Source: Clostridia bacterium
GTDB lineage: Bacteria; Bacillota; Clostridia; Oscillospirales; CAG-272
Length of the DNA: 44,531 bases
Assembly (NCBI GenBank): GCA_017464805.1
Contig: JAFTYE010000006.1
Span: 1-44,531 of the forward strand
Direction of reading: 5' to 3'
A program made the position numbers and the translations under genes. The notes under the pieces are model-generated. The model worked only from the letters and a program-made list of their open reading frames with translations. It was not told the origin of the DNA and made no database searches. This document shows, one piece after another, positions 33,623 through 42,074 of the stretch (the stretch's first letter is position 1; each line of letters opens with the position of its first letter).

Positions 33623-35650
33623 TCAAGCCTCTTCCTTTAAGAACAGGCACTCGTAGGCAGAGAGGGCGATCTTTTCGCCTGCTTGAACGCGCTTGCCGGT
33701 CAGGATATCTGTGGCCGTAAAGGGAGCGGTCGCCTCACCCGGTGCACCTGCCGTTTCCACCAGGCAAAGCACCCTGCCGTATTCGCCCTCGCGGAGCACC
33801 GTTTCCACGCTCGCGTCCGCCTCGGCCACAGGAGTGATGCCGCATTCCTCGGCCACCTCGGCAAGAAATTCGGTAAGGGCCGCGTTCTCAAGCTGTGCGC
33901 CCATCAGAATAATGCGGCCGCGCCCGACCTTCGTTTCCACGATGGCGGGGTAGTTTGCGATATATTCGTTGCCGCCCTTCTCGTATTTACCGAGCACGCG
34001 GGAGCCGTCATCCGCACGGAAGGCATCGTAGGCCACGGCGGCGGTTTCTACCACCTTGCCGTTTAACAGGCGGATTCTCGTCCGCTCGCCAACGGGCGCA
34101 AACGCCGCGTACCGATCCTCTTTGTGCGGCGCGGGGACGGAGTACACACGGTAAACCTTGCACCAGTCCTCCAGATGCCCGAATGGGGCGTGCTTGTATT
34201 TCGTGCCGTCGGGGGTCGCGATGTCTGAAAGCGGACCGACTACCCACGTGCCGCCCGCCTTTACCCACTCGTACACGCGCTCGGCAAAGCCGTCCTCGTC
34301 CAGCGTGTATTGCCCGATCGATACCAGCATCTTGTAGCGGGAAAGATCCGCGCGCGTGCCGACTACGTCGGCCGAGAAGTGCGCGTCCGAGAGCAGACGA
34401 TGGATCTGTGCCTCATGATATTCGGGCAGGCGGGATGCCATCGGCAAATATTTGCGGATGTAGTAGGGAATGCCGCCCATCACGGTGGCAAGCCCGCCGT
34501 GCGACACACGGGTGCCCCGCAGGGCGGGGGACAGCACCGTCAGTGCCGAGGAAATGCTCCGCACCTCGTCGGCGGTCTGCATCTCGCGGCCCCACGCGTC
34601 CACCAGTGAGCCGTGCGCCTGCTCGTGCCCCGCGCGGTGCGCGCGGAAGAGCCAATACAGGGTCGCCTCTGCCCCCCGTGCAAAGCCCAGAAGGGTGTTG
34701 GCACGGCAGAAGCCGGGCAGGCGCGGGCCGTTCGGGAATTGGCTGTCGTTGTGGTTGGCTGAGGTCTCGGTCACCCAAAACGGGCGGTCCTTCATCGCAC
34801 GGTAGAAGTCGAACCAGAAGGACGCCTTGCGCGGCCCGCTGTAATGATTGAGCTGCATCACGTCCAGGGACGCGGCCGTCTTTTCCACATCCAGCCAGCC
34901 GATGGGCATGGTGTCCGTGCCGATCGGCGCAGTGACGAACTCGCGCAGGGTGTCTGCCCATTCGCGGCAAAGCTCTGCGTACACTTCATTTTTGTACGCC
35001 GACCAGACAATGTACAGCGAGGCGCAGTAGCCCGTGGTCTTGTCGGGCGGGTCGATCTCCTCAAAGTCCGAGTAGGCGAGGCTCCAGGTGAAATTGCCCC
35101 AAGCGTCGTTGAGAGCCTCGATTGTGTCGTAGCGGCTTCGGAGGTAGCGTCGAAAATCCGCGGTGCAGGTCGGGCAGGTACAGCCAAAGCCGTCCTTTTG
35201 CGGGATCAGCTCGTTGTCAAGCTGCCAGCCGATCACGTTCTCGTCCGCGCCGAACTCGCGTGCCATTTCGCGGTTGATCTTGCGGCACAGCTCACGGTAG
35301 GTAGGGTCGGTCGGGCAGGTATCGCGGCGGCCGCCGTGCGACACACGGGTGCCGTTTACCGTTGCCATGATTGTGGGATATTTCCGTACCATCCATTTTG
35401 GCGGTGTCGCAGACGGCGTACACATGATGACCGCCATGCCGCGCTTTTTGCACTTGTCTACCACCTCGCGGAAGAGGGAAAAGTCGTATTCGCCCTCGCG
35501 CGGCTCCATGGTCGCCCAAGCGAACTCCGCCACGCGCACGGTGTCGAGGCCCTGCCTTTGCATGCGATTGAGATCGGTGTCGATGTCCTCGCGCGGCCAG
35601 GCTTCGGGGTAGTAGGCTGCGCCGAGATAGGGGGGAGTATGGCGTTTCAT
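33623..35650 (-). CDS. GH42 beta-galactosidase
   Basis: A 675-residue retaining glycosidase that releases terminal beta-galactose, probably cytoplasmic since no signal peptide is present. The TIM barrel begins LGAAYYPEAWP; the acid/base is Glu147 in WQLDNE and the nucleophile Glu295 in WVTETSANH. Four cysteines (112, 157, 159, 162) match the zinc cluster of GH42. The trimerisation and C-terminal beta domains follow, giving the family length. AAAGGA precedes the ATG. The heptad TRVSHGG appears twice (101-107 and 380-386), encoded both times by an identical 23-base stretch that contains the repeated 12-mer. Galactoside range cannot be read from sequence. Confidence 0.93.
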   Translation of the reverse strand: MKRHTPPYLGAAYYPEAWPREDIDTDLNRMQRQGLDTVRVAEFAWATMEPREGEYDFSLFREVVDKCKKRGMAVIMCTPSATPPKWMVRKYPTIMATVNGTRVSHGGRRDTCPTDPTYRELCRKINREMAREFGADENVIGWQLDNELIPQKDGFGCTCPTCTADFRRYLRSRYDTIEALNDAWGNFTWSLAYSDFEEIDPPDKTTGYCASLYIVWSAYKNEVYAELCREWADTLREFVTAPIGTDTMPIGWLDVEKTAASLDVMQLNHYSGPRKASFWFDFYRAMKDRPFWVTETSANHNDSQFPNGPRLPGFCRANTLLGFARGAEATLYWLFRAHRAGHEQAHGSLVDAWGREMQTADEVRSISSALTVLSPALRGTRVSHGGLATVMGGIPYYIRKYLPMASRLPEYHEAQIHRLLSDAHFSADVVGTRADLSRYKMLVSIGQYTLDEDGFAERVYEWVKAGGTWVVGPLSDIATPDGTKYKHAPFGHLEDWCKVYRVYSVPAPHKEDRYAAFAPVGERTRIRLLNGKVVETAAVAYDAFRADDGSRVLGKYEKGGNEYIANYPAIVETKVGRGRIILMGAQLENAALTEFLAEVAEECGITPVAEADASVETVLREGEYGRVLCLVETAGAPGEATAPFTATDILTGKRVQAGEKIALSAYECLFLKEEA
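34502..34513 (+). repeat. Single 12-mer copy in GH42 (a)
   Basis: Exact CGACACACGGGT, part of a 23-base stretch identical to copy (b), coding TRVSHGG at residues 380-386. Confidence 0.82.
35339..35350 (+). repeat. Single 12-mer copy in GH42 (b)
   Basis: Exact CGACACACGGGT in the same frame and orientation as copy (a), coding TRVSHGG at residues 101-107. Confidence 0.82.
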
Positions 35651-35709
35651 GATTTTTTCCTTTCAAAAAGTTTCTGAAATGAGGGTATGGTACGGGGATG
35701 CGGGATTTG

Positions 35710-35806
35710 ACGTTTTTTGAAAAAAGTTTGGCAAAAAACCTTCATGCGCGCGCTGCAGGATCGACTTTCATGAAAAGCTTTGCGGAGCTTGCGGGGAAGC
35801 GACCCA
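35710..35806 (+). repeat. Hairpin-ended repeat (copy 6, diverged)
   Basis: It starts with TTTTTTGAAAAAAGTTTGGC and ends with GAAAAGCTTTGCGGAGCTTG followed by AAGCGACCC, both in the style of copies 2 and 3. The centre is short. It fills the gap between GH42 and nagA. Confidence 0.6.
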
Positions 35807-35828
35807 CCTCTCCCCTCCCTCGTCGCTC

Positions 35829-36902
35829 TTACAAAACCAACGGGCGAATGAGGCGCCAATCCTCGTCGAGCAAAAGGAATTCCGCGTCGTAGCCGACCTC
35901 AACCTTGCCCTTTGGCAGCCCCAACATCTCGGCGGGGGTGGTCGATGCCATCGCGTAGGCATCCTCGGGCGGAATACCGAAGGAAATCGCCTTCTGCACG
36001 CAGTCGTACAGGGTTGCGGTGCTGCCCGCCAGCGCGCCGCCCGCGGTGCGGGCCACGCCGTCCTTTACGGTGATTTCCAAGCCGCCCAGCATGTACTGCC
36101 CATCGGGCATGCCTGTGGCGCGCATCGAATCGCTGATCAAGATCATGCGGCGTACACCGAACGTGCGGTAAAGAGCCAGCACCATGCTCTTACCAAGGTG
36201 CAGCCCGTCTGAAATGACCTGCGCATATGCGTCCTCGAGAATGGCCGCGCCGATTGGCCCGCCGTCGCGGTGTAAGAGGGGCGGCATGCGGTTGCAGGTG
36301 TGCGTGAGGCACTTTGCTCCCGCGCGGAAGGCCGCCACGGCGGTCGCCTCGTCGCATTCGGTGTGCCCGATCGCAACAGATGCCCCCGTCCTTTTAATAA
36401 AATCCATGGCATCCGGCAGCTCGGGCGCAACCGTCACGATTGCCGCGTTCGGAAAACGCTCGAACTCCGCAATATCGGGATTTTTTATGTAGTCCGGATC
36501 CTGTGCGCCTGCGGCACGCGGGTTGACATAGGGGCCCTCGACGTGAAAGCCCGGAACACACGCTCCCCCACTCTCGGGGGTCTTTTGCGACAAAACCGCC
36601 AAAATATCCTCGGCCGACGCGGTCACGGTGGTCGGGTACACGGTGGTCGTGCCGACCGATAGATAGGCCGCGGCCAACGCAGCCAGGTTGTCACCATCCA
36701 TTGTGTCCATGCCGCGCATGCCGTGGGTATGAATGTCGATGAGGCCCGGAACAAGCCGTGCACCGCCCGCGTCGATCTCGTTTTCGGCGGGGGCGTGTGT
36801 CGCAAAGTCTGCCTCGGACTCGATTTTGGTGATCTTATTATCCGCTACCGTGACGGCAAACAGGCCGTCGCCCAGGCGGGCGCGGCGGATGACCGTGCTC
36901 AT
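35829..36902 (-). CDS. nagA: N-acetylglucosamine-6-phosphate deacetylase NagA
   Basis: A 357-residue amidohydrolase that removes the acetyl group from GlcNAc-6-P. The metal and substrate motifs are DIHTHGMRGMD, HVEGPYVNPRAAGAQ, IGHTECDEA, THTCNRMPPLLHRDGG and ILISDSM. The last differs slightly from the usual VTDA, and THTCNRM replaces THLFNAM, so it belongs to a divergent clostridial branch. It overlaps nagB by four bases. The product glucosamine-6-P feeds the next enzyme. Confidence 0.92.
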   Translation of the reverse strand: MSTVIRRARLGDGLFAVTVADNKITKIESEADFATHAPAENEIDAGGARLVPGLIDIHTHGMRGMDTMDGDNLAALAAAYLSVGTTTVYPTTVTASAEDILAVLSQKTPESGGACVPGFHVEGPYVNPRAAGAQDPDYIKNPDIAEFERFPNAAIVTVAPELPDAMDFIKRTGASVAIGHTECDEATAVAAFRAGAKCLTHTCNRMPPLLHRDGGPIGAAILEDAYAQVISDGLHLGKSMVLALYRTFGVRRMILISDSMRATGMPDGQYMLGGLEITVKDGVARTAGGALAGSTATLYDCVQKAISFGIPPEDAYAMASTTPAEMLGLPKGKVEVGYDAEFLLLDEDWRLIRPLVL

Positions 36903-37627
36903 CCCTTCTGGAAGGCCGCGCGATCGCAGATCAGCGTCACGTCGGGATGCAGCTTTAAGAGGGTCGCGGGGATTTGCGTGGTCACGGAGAACTGCTTGTC
37001 GATCATCGCCTGTACGATCGGACGCTTTTCCTCACCCGTGATCAGGATCACGATCTTCTTCGCGCACAGGATATTGCCCATGCCCATGGTCACGGCCTTG
37101 GTGGGAACATCCCCCTTCTTCTCGAAGAAGCGGGAATTGGCCTCGATGGTGCTCTCGGTCAGGTCGGTCACGTGGGTGCGCGCGCACAGCGTGTCGGCCG
37201 GCTCGTTGAAGCCGATGTGGCCGTTCAGGCCCGAGCCGAGCAGGGCCAGGTCAATGCCGCCCAGCTTCTCGATTAGGTCATCGTAGGCCGCACACTCGTT
37301 GGGGGCCCAGCCGAGGCCGTTCGGCACGTGGGTGTTTTCTTTTTTGATGTTGATATGGTTGAAGAAATTTTCGTTCATGAAATAGCGATAGCTCTGCGGA
37401 TGCGTGGGCTCAAGACCCACGTATTCGTCCAGGTTCACGGTCTTGACTTCGGAAAAGTCAACGCCCCCCGCTTGGTTCGCGCGCGAAAGCTCGCGGTACA
37501 GTCCCAGCGGCGTGGAGCCGGTTGCCAGACAAAGCACGGAATCGGGCTTGCGCTCGATCTGTTCCTCGAAAATCTTGGCCGCCTCCTGAGACACCTCGTC
37601 ATAATCCTTGCATACAATCAGCTTCAT
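36899..37627 (-). CDS. nagB: Glucosamine-6-phosphate deaminase NagB
   Basis: A 242-residue isomerase/deaminase that turns glucosamine-6-P into fructose-6-P and ammonia. Visible are CLATGSTPLGLYREL, VNLDEYVGLEPTHPQSYRYFM and the signature GLNGHIGFNEPAD. It has the short Gram-positive length without the allosteric extension of E. coli NagB. GGAGG lies before ATG 37627. It is the first gene of nagB-nagA and has a consensus-like promoter. Confidence 0.95.
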   Translation of the reverse strand: MKLIVCKDYDEVSQEAAKIFEEQIERKPDSVLCLATGSTPLGLYRELSRANQAGGVDFSEVKTVNLDEYVGLEPTHPQSYRYFMNENFFNHINIKKENTHVPNGLGWAPNECAAYDDLIEKLGGIDLALLGSGLNGHIGFNEPADTLCARTHVTDLTESTIEANSRFFEKKGDVPTKAVTMGMGNILCAKKIVILITGEEKRPIVQAMIDKQFSVTTQIPATLLKLHPDVTLICDRAAFQKG

Positions 37628-37658
37628 ATGAGAAAAACCTCCGGAATTGTTTTTTTTC

Positions 37659-37688
37659 ATTATAAAACAAACGGGCAGGGAAATGCAA
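37659..37688 (-). promoter_or_regulatory. nagB promoter
   Basis: TTGCAT (37683-37688) and TATAAT (37659-37664) on the minus strand with an 18-base spacer. No NagR or catabolite site is obvious. Confidence 0.7.
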
Positions 37689-37716
37689 GGGATAATAGGA
37701 CATTTTTTTGAGAAAA

Positions 37717-37986
37717 TCAGACAAACAGCACAAGAAGCAGCAAAAGCCACGCCACGCTTGCCGCTGCGAAGCCCAGCGCAAAGAACAAAAGCCGCGCGGA
37801 CGGGGAGGAGGCACGCCGCCTCGGTGGCAGCATGTTTTCCTCTAATATACGATTTGCCTCGGCCAGCATGTCCCCCTCGCCCGCGTCGGCCGCATCCCCG
37901 CGCAACACAAAAAAGGCTTCGTCAAACAGGCGGCTTCCTGCGCTCTTTACGCGGATGACCTTGCCTTGACACCCCTTGACCAACAT
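37717..37986 (-). CDS. Small membrane protein of unknown function
   Basis: An 89-residue protein with an N-terminal soluble part (MLVKGCQGKVIRVK...SRLFDEAFFVLRG), a helical middle, a basic PPRRR stretch and one C-terminal transmembrane helix (LLFFALGFAAASVAWLLLLL). The topology looks tail-anchored with the N-terminus inside. AGGAGGATGTGTT before the ATG is a strong ribosome site, which supports a real gene. No family recognised. Confidence 0.7.
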   Translation of the reverse strand: MLVKGCQGKVIRVKSAGSRLFDEAFFVLRGDAADAGEGDMLAEANRILEENMLPPRRRASSPSARLLFFALGFAAASVAWLLLLLVLFV

Positions 37987-38107
37987 AACACATCCTCCTT
38001 TTCGGCCCGCGCGGACCGTTTTTTGGATATTTTCACCTCGGCCGCCGCGAAATATGCAGCTTGCCCGGCAGAAAACAAAAGAAAAACAAGAATTTTTGAA
38101 AACGGAC

Positions 38108-38136
38108 TTGACAAACGAAAAAATGTTTGGTATAAT
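38108..38136 (+). promoter_or_regulatory. tRNA-Thr promoter
   Basis: TTGACA (38108-38113), a 17-base spacer and TATAAT (38131-38136), all consensus; 17 bases then lead to the tRNA. Confidence 0.88.
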
Positions 38137-38153
38137 ACTGCCGTTGACGACAA

Positions 38154-38229
38154 GCTGCTATAGCTCAGCTGGTAGAGCACATGCTTGGTAAGCATGAGGT
38201 CTCCGGTCCGAATCCGGATAGCAGCTCCA
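38154..38229 (+). tRNA. tRNA-Thr (anticodon GGT)
   Basis: A full cloverleaf: acceptor GCTGCTA/TAGCAGC, D stem GCTC/GAGC, anticodon stem CATGC/GCATG with loop TTGGTAA (anticodon GGT, reading ACC and ACT), five-base variable arm, T stem TCCGG/CCGGA. The discriminator is T and CCA is encoded. The T loop reads TCCGAAT, so position 55 is C and not the near-universal T. The encoded CCA also forms the base of the terminator stem. Confidence 0.95.
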
Positions 38230-38273
38230 ACACAAAAAACCACCCCGATTGGGGTGGTTTTTTGTGTTGGAGC
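38224..38273 (+). terminator. Terminator that includes the tRNA 3' end
   Basis: An uninterrupted 23-pair stem: the left arm starts inside the tRNA acceptor (GCTCCAACAC...) and continues to CCACCCC; the loop is GATT; the right arm GGGGTGGTTTTTT... closes it. It is strong in both directions because of the A and T tracts. Confidence 0.88.
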
Positions 38274-38687
38274 CACTCCTTCCGTTTGACCGGGGCATGC
38301 GTACGCATGCCCCGGTTCGCAACCCCGCCGACACGAAGCGGATGACGGAATCCGAATAGTGCCCCGCAGGGGCACTAAGCCGCACTTACACGGTAAATGT
38401 GCTCGTGAGGGTTCGTACCCTTCCTCCTTAATGGTTGACTGCCGTCGCCTGCGCCTGCTCGGCTCGGCGCGCTCCCTTGCGGCGTTACTCGAGACGCAAA
38501 AACGCCTTTGCCGTTTTTACTTACTCCCCCGCCCTGCGGGATGGTTGGGACATGCTTTTTGTAGGAGAGACCGTCGGCTTCCCGGTCACCCCGACCGTTT
38601 TTGGAAATTTTTGTGGTCGACGCAGGAAAAACCGAAAAAGAAGCGCGGAATTTGTGAACCAATTTTGTCCGAAAAGAGCGAATGTTC
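38274..38687. other. Non-coding gap before the polysaccharide operon
   Basis: No convincing gene. It holds a perfect 26-base palindrome at 38290-38315 (half CCGGGGCATGCGT) and a hairpin at 38357-38377 (TAGTGCCCC/GGGGCACTA). A T-arm-like fragment lies at 38405-38435 (GAGGGTTCGTACCCTTCC). The short frames seen here lack ribosome sites. Confidence 0.5.
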
Positions 38688-38716
38688 TTGACATTATCCC
38701 CGTGCTGTGCTATAGT
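38688..38716 (+). promoter_or_regulatory. Promoter of the polysaccharide operon
   Basis: TTGACA (38688-38693), 17 bases, TATAGT (38711-38716). The leader of about 80 bases contains a GCGGG/CCCGC hairpin and AAGGGGG seven bases before the first start codon. Confidence 0.82.
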
Positions 38717-38802
38717 ATAAGATAGAATGAATTCTATTTATATCACATAGCATATATGAATGTCGCGGGTGTTTTGCCCGCAAAAATCATAAGGGGGATC
38801 GT

Positions 38803-39453
38803 ATGTACGCAAAATTTTTCAAACGGCTGTTCGATTTTTTACTGTCCCTGATCGCACTCCTGGTTCTGTCGCCGATTCTGCTCATATTGATGCTGATCGG
38901 CGCGATCGCCATGCGCGGCAACCCGTTTTTCGTTCAGTCGCGTCCCGGCAAGATCAACCGCAGGACCGGCAAGGAGAAAATCTTCAAGCTGCTCAAATTC
39001 CGCACCATGTCCAATAAAAAGGACAAGGACGGCAACCTGCTGCCCGACGAGGTCCGCCTCAACGGCTACGGCAAATTTCTGCGCTCCACCTCGCTTGACG
39101 AGCTGCCCGAGCTGCTCAATATCCTTGTCGGCGATATGTCCATCGTCGGCCCGCGACCCTTGCTTGTCAAATACCTGCCTCTGTATACCGAGGAGCAGCG
39201 CAAACGCCATCTCGTTCGCCCCGGCCTGACCGGCTATGCACAGGCACACGGCAGAAATGCCCTTTCCTGGGAGGAGCGTTTCGATATGGATGTAAAGTAC
39301 GTACAGCACATCACCCTCTTGGGTGACATAAAGATCCTTTTCGCCACGGTCATGGCAGTTTTGAAGCGTGACGGTATTTCTTCCGAATCTTCCGTTACCA
39401 TGGAGGAGTTCACAGGCGGTACACCGCGTACGGAAGAGGAGGTCGCGGTATGA
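38803..39453 (+). CDS. PglC/WcaJ-type phosphoglycosyltransferase (initiating enzyme)
   Basis: A 216-residue monotopic sugar transferase (bacterial sugar transferase domain) that moves a sugar phosphate from a UDP-sugar to undecaprenyl phosphate, the first step of a repeat unit. One re-entrant hydrophobic helix (about residues 12-35) is followed by FKLLKFRTMSNKKD, the catalytic STSLDELPELLN with the Asp-Glu pair, DMSIVGPRPLL and RPGLTGYAQ. The length fits the small PglC class, without the five-helix N-terminal domain of WcaJ. It overlaps the next gene by four bases. Confidence 0.9.
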   Translation: MYAKFFKRLFDFLLSLIALLVLSPILLILMLIGAIAMRGNPFFVQSRPGKINRRTGKEKIFKLLKFRTMSNKKDKDGNLLPDEVRLNGYGKFLRSTSLDELPELLNILVGDMSIVGPRPLLVKYLPLYTEEQRKRHLVRPGLTGYAQAHGRNALSWEERFDMDVKYVQHITLLGDIKILFATVMAVLKRDGISSESSVTMEEFTGGTPRTEEEVAV

Positions 39454-40079
39454 AGCAGAAGCTCATCATCGTGGGAGCCGGCGGCCACGGCCGCGTGGTA
39501 GCCGATCTTGCCGAGCGACTTGGCTGCTACGGCAGTATTTTGTTCCTCGACGACGGCGGACCGATCGGCGGCAACGTCGTTGGTGGTGTGTCGGCCTGCA
39601 AGACCTACCTTGCGGATTCGGATTTTTTCATCGCCATCGGTGATAACGCTACGCGTGAACGGCTCTTTGCGGAGCTCGACGCACTGGGTGCTTCCATCGC
39701 CACGCTTGTCCATCCCTTTGCCTGCGTTAGTCCACATGCCACTCTTGGGGGTGGCTCAATCGTTATGGCAGGTGCGGTGATTCAATCGGGTGCTACGCTC
39801 GGTCGAGGCATCATTGTAAATACCGGCGCAACCGTGGATCATGATTGCCGCCTTGCCGATTTTTGTCACGTTGCGGTTGGCGCACATCTTGCCGGTACGG
39901 TAACGGTCGGCGAAAGAACCGTTGTCGGTGCAGGGGCTATGATCGTCAATAACGTGAACATTCCCGCAGACAGCATCATCGGTGCGGGAGCCGTTGTCGT
40001 TAAGAATATTTCGGAGCGCGGTACGTACGTCGGCGTTCCTGCAAGGAGGCTTCATGCGGATCCTGATTCTCGCCAATAA
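39450..40079 (+). CDS. PglD/NeuD-like sugar O/N-acetyltransferase
   Basis: A 209-residue protein with an N-terminal Rossmann-like domain (LIIVGAGGHGRVVADLAE) and a C-terminal left-handed beta helix of hexapeptide repeats. The presumed catalytic His lies in GATVDHDC. PglD acetylates a UDP-4-amino sugar before PglC uses it, which fits the gene before. The matching dehydratase and aminotransferase are not in this window. ATGA overlap with the upstream gene; the end overlaps the next gene by 26 bases. Confidence 0.87.
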   Translation: MKQKLIIVGAGGHGRVVADLAERLGCYGSILFLDDGGPIGGNVVGGVSACKTYLADSDFFIAIGDNATRERLFAELDALGASIATLVHPFACVSPHATLGGGSIVMAGAVIQSGATLGRGIIVNTGATVDHDCRLADFCHVAVGAHLAGTVTVGERTVVGAGAMIVNNVNIPADSIIGAGAVVVKNISERGTYVGVPARRLHADPDSRQ

Positions 40080-41160
40080 CGACGTTGGCCTTTACAAATT
40101 CCGCCGCGAGTTACTTGAGGCATTGCTTGCCGCACAGCACGAGGTACATATCAGCCTGCCACAGGGTGATTTGGTCCCGGAGATGGAGGCGATGGGCTGT
40201 ATATTCGATCCCTGTGAATTTGACCGCCACGGGACCAACCCCGTCAAGGAGTTGAAGCTGATTTCTTACTACAAAAAGCTGATCAAGCGCGTGAAGCCCG
40301 ATATCGTATTCACGTACACCATCAAGCCGAACGTGTACGGCGGTATGGCCTGCGCTTCGCTTGGTGTGCCTTACGTTGCCAACGTTACCGGACTTGGCAC
40401 GGCAGTCGAGAACGGCGGCTTGATGCAGAAGATCACCATGACGCTGTATCGTTATGGCCTGCGCCGCGCGCAAAAGGTCTTCTTCCAGAACGCCGAAAAC
40501 CGCGATTTTATGCTCTCGCACGAGGTCGTGAAAGGGGCCAACGATCTGTTGCCCGGCTCGGGCGTTAATCTCATGCGTTATGAGGCAATGGATTATCCGC
40601 AGGGGGAAACCGTGGATTTTGTGTTCATTGCCCGCCTGATGAAGGAAAAGGGAACCGATCAGTATCTCGAAGCAGCGGAATTTATCCGCAAAAAGTATCC
40701 GAACACCCGCTTTCATATCTGTGGTGCATGTGAGCAGGATTACCGCGAGCGTCTTGCTGCTCTGGAGGCGAACGACACGGTCATCTATCACGGCTTGGTC
40801 AAGGATATTGCGGGTGTTCACCGCACCTCCTCTTGTACCGTGCATCCGACCTACTATCCCGAAGGGGTTTCCAACGTTCTCTTGGAGAGCTGCGCTTGTG
40901 CGCGTCCCATCATCACTACCGATCGAGCCGGTTGCCGCGAGGTTGTGGAGGACGGGGTAAACGGCTTCGTCGTGAAGCAGAAGGACGCCGCCGACCTGAT
41001 CGAGAAAATCGAGCGATTCCTTGCCCTCTCCTGGGAGGAGCGGCGTGATATGGGTCTTTGCGGCCGCGCCAAAGTGGAAAAGGAATTCGACCGCCGTATC
41101 GTGGTGGAGAAATACATGGCGGAGATGGTCTCTGTTGGGCAAATTCCCGCCAAAAAATAA
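40054..41160 (+). CDS. GT4 glycosyltransferase (PglA/EpsD-like)
   Basis: A 368-residue GT-B enzyme that adds the second or a later sugar on the lipid-linked unit at the cytoplasmic face. The N-terminal domain has ILANNDVGLYKFRREL and FTYTIKPNVYGG; the C-terminal donor site has the E-x7-E pattern in HPTYYPEGVSNVLLESCACARPIITTD. AAGGAGG lies before ATG 40054. A longer in-frame start lies within the acetyltransferase and has no ribosome site. Confidence 0.88.
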   Translation: MRILILANNDVGLYKFRRELLEALLAAQHEVHISLPQGDLVPEMEAMGCIFDPCEFDRHGTNPVKELKLISYYKKLIKRVKPDIVFTYTIKPNVYGGMACASLGVPYVANVTGLGTAVENGGLMQKITMTLYRYGLRRAQKVFFQNAENRDFMLSHEVVKGANDLLPGSGVNLMRYEAMDYPQGETVDFVFIARLMKEKGTDQYLEAAEFIRKKYPNTRFHICGACEQDYRERLAALEANDTVIYHGLVKDIAGVHRTSSCTVHPTYYPEGVSNVLLESCACARPIITTDRAGCREVVEDGVNGFVVKQKDAADLIEKIERFLALSWEERRDMGLCGRAKVEKEFDRRIVVEKYMAEMVSVGQIPAKK

Positions 41161-41171
41161 GGGGGCTTCCC

Positions 41172-42062
41172 GTGGATTATAAAAAAATTTTTCGCTCTCG
41201 CGCAGTAAGATTTGCTATTTTGAATTGCTTGCGCTTTGTGCCGGACAAGGCTATGCTCAAGCTCCAGTACAAAATGAAAACAGGTCGGGCATTAAATCTG
41301 GAAGATCCGAAAAGATATACGGAAAAGCTACAATGGTACAAGCTCAACTATAAAAACCCCATCATGCACCAATGCGTGGATAAATACGCCGTGCGGGAGT
41401 ACGTCAAAAGCAAGGGCCTTTCGGACATTCTGGTCGGCCTTTACGGAAAATACGACAATCCCGCCGATATCGATTGGGATAAGCTCCCTGACAGCTTCGT
41501 TCTCAAAACGACCAACGGTGGCGGCGGACTGAACGTGGTTATTTGCCACGATAAAGACGCGCTGGACAAGGCGGACGTGCAAAGTAAGCTGGCCTGCTCA
41601 ACCGTTAAGAGCCGCACAGGCGGTCGCGAATGGGCGTACTACGGCCTGAAGCCCGGCATCGTTGCCGAGGAGCTGCTCGTCAACCGCGAAAACCCTGAGG
41701 CGGGCGTCAGCGACTATAAGATCTTCTGTTATAATGGCAAGGCGAAATACATCATCGTGGACGTGGATCGGTATATCGGACATAAACGCAACTTTTATGA
41801 CCGCGAGTGGAACCGCCTTCCGCTTTCAAGCGATTGCCCCGCCGCGGACCGTGAGATCGAGCAACCGCAAAACTTCGAGCGGATGATGGAGATTGCCGAA
41901 AAGCTCTCCGAGGGTTTTCCCTATGTGCGTGTGGATCTTTACAACGTGGAAGGGAAGATCTATTTTGGCGAGCTGACCTTCTACCCGTGGAGCGGGTACG
42001 TCAACTTTGACCCCGACGAATACGACTTCGTGTTCGGAGAGGATTTTGAGTGTGAAATATAA
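41172..42062 (+). CDS. TupA-like ATP-grasp protein
   Basis: A 296-residue protein of the TupA-like ATP-grasp family. Typical features are DPKRYTEKLQWYKLNY, DKYAVREYVKSKG, FVLKTTNGGGGLNVVI (ATP-binding loop), DYKIFCYNGKAKYIIVDVDR and YVRVDLYN...FGELTFYPWSG. Related TupA is implicated in teichuronopeptide synthesis in alkaliphilic Bacillus, so an amide or peptide decoration of the polymer is possible. The start is GTG 41172, preceded by AAGGGGG; no ATG is in a better place. A partial homologue follows at 44295. Confidence 0.83.
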   Translation: MDYKKIFRSRAVRFAILNCLRFVPDKAMLKLQYKMKTGRALNLEDPKRYTEKLQWYKLNYKNPIMHQCVDKYAVREYVKSKGLSDILVGLYGKYDNPADIDWDKLPDSFVLKTTNGGGGLNVVICHDKDALDKADVQSKLACSTVKSRTGGREWAYYGLKPGIVAEELLVNRENPEAGVSDYKIFCYNGKAKYIIVDVDRYIGHKRNFYDREWNRLPLSSDCPAADREIEQPQNFERMMEIAEKLSEGFPYVRVDLYNVEGKIYFGELTFYPWSGYVNFDPDEYDFVFGEDFECEI

Positions 42063-42074
42063 GGGGGTGCCTGT

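Noticed and set aside
34844-35677. Plus-strand frame of 277 codons opposite GH42
   Set aside because: Shadow of the GH42 gene, whose catalytic residues are all in the other strand.
37947-38385. Minus-strand frames across tRNA-Thr
   Set aside because: They read antisense to the tRNA and its terminator; such frames are a familiar annotation artefact.
38400-38440. Possible 3' half of a tRNA-Ser/Leu (GAGGGTTCGTACCCTTCC)
   Set aside because: The T loop lacks the invariant A58, there is no matching 5' acceptor strand and no anticodon arm. At most it is an old attachment-site remnant.
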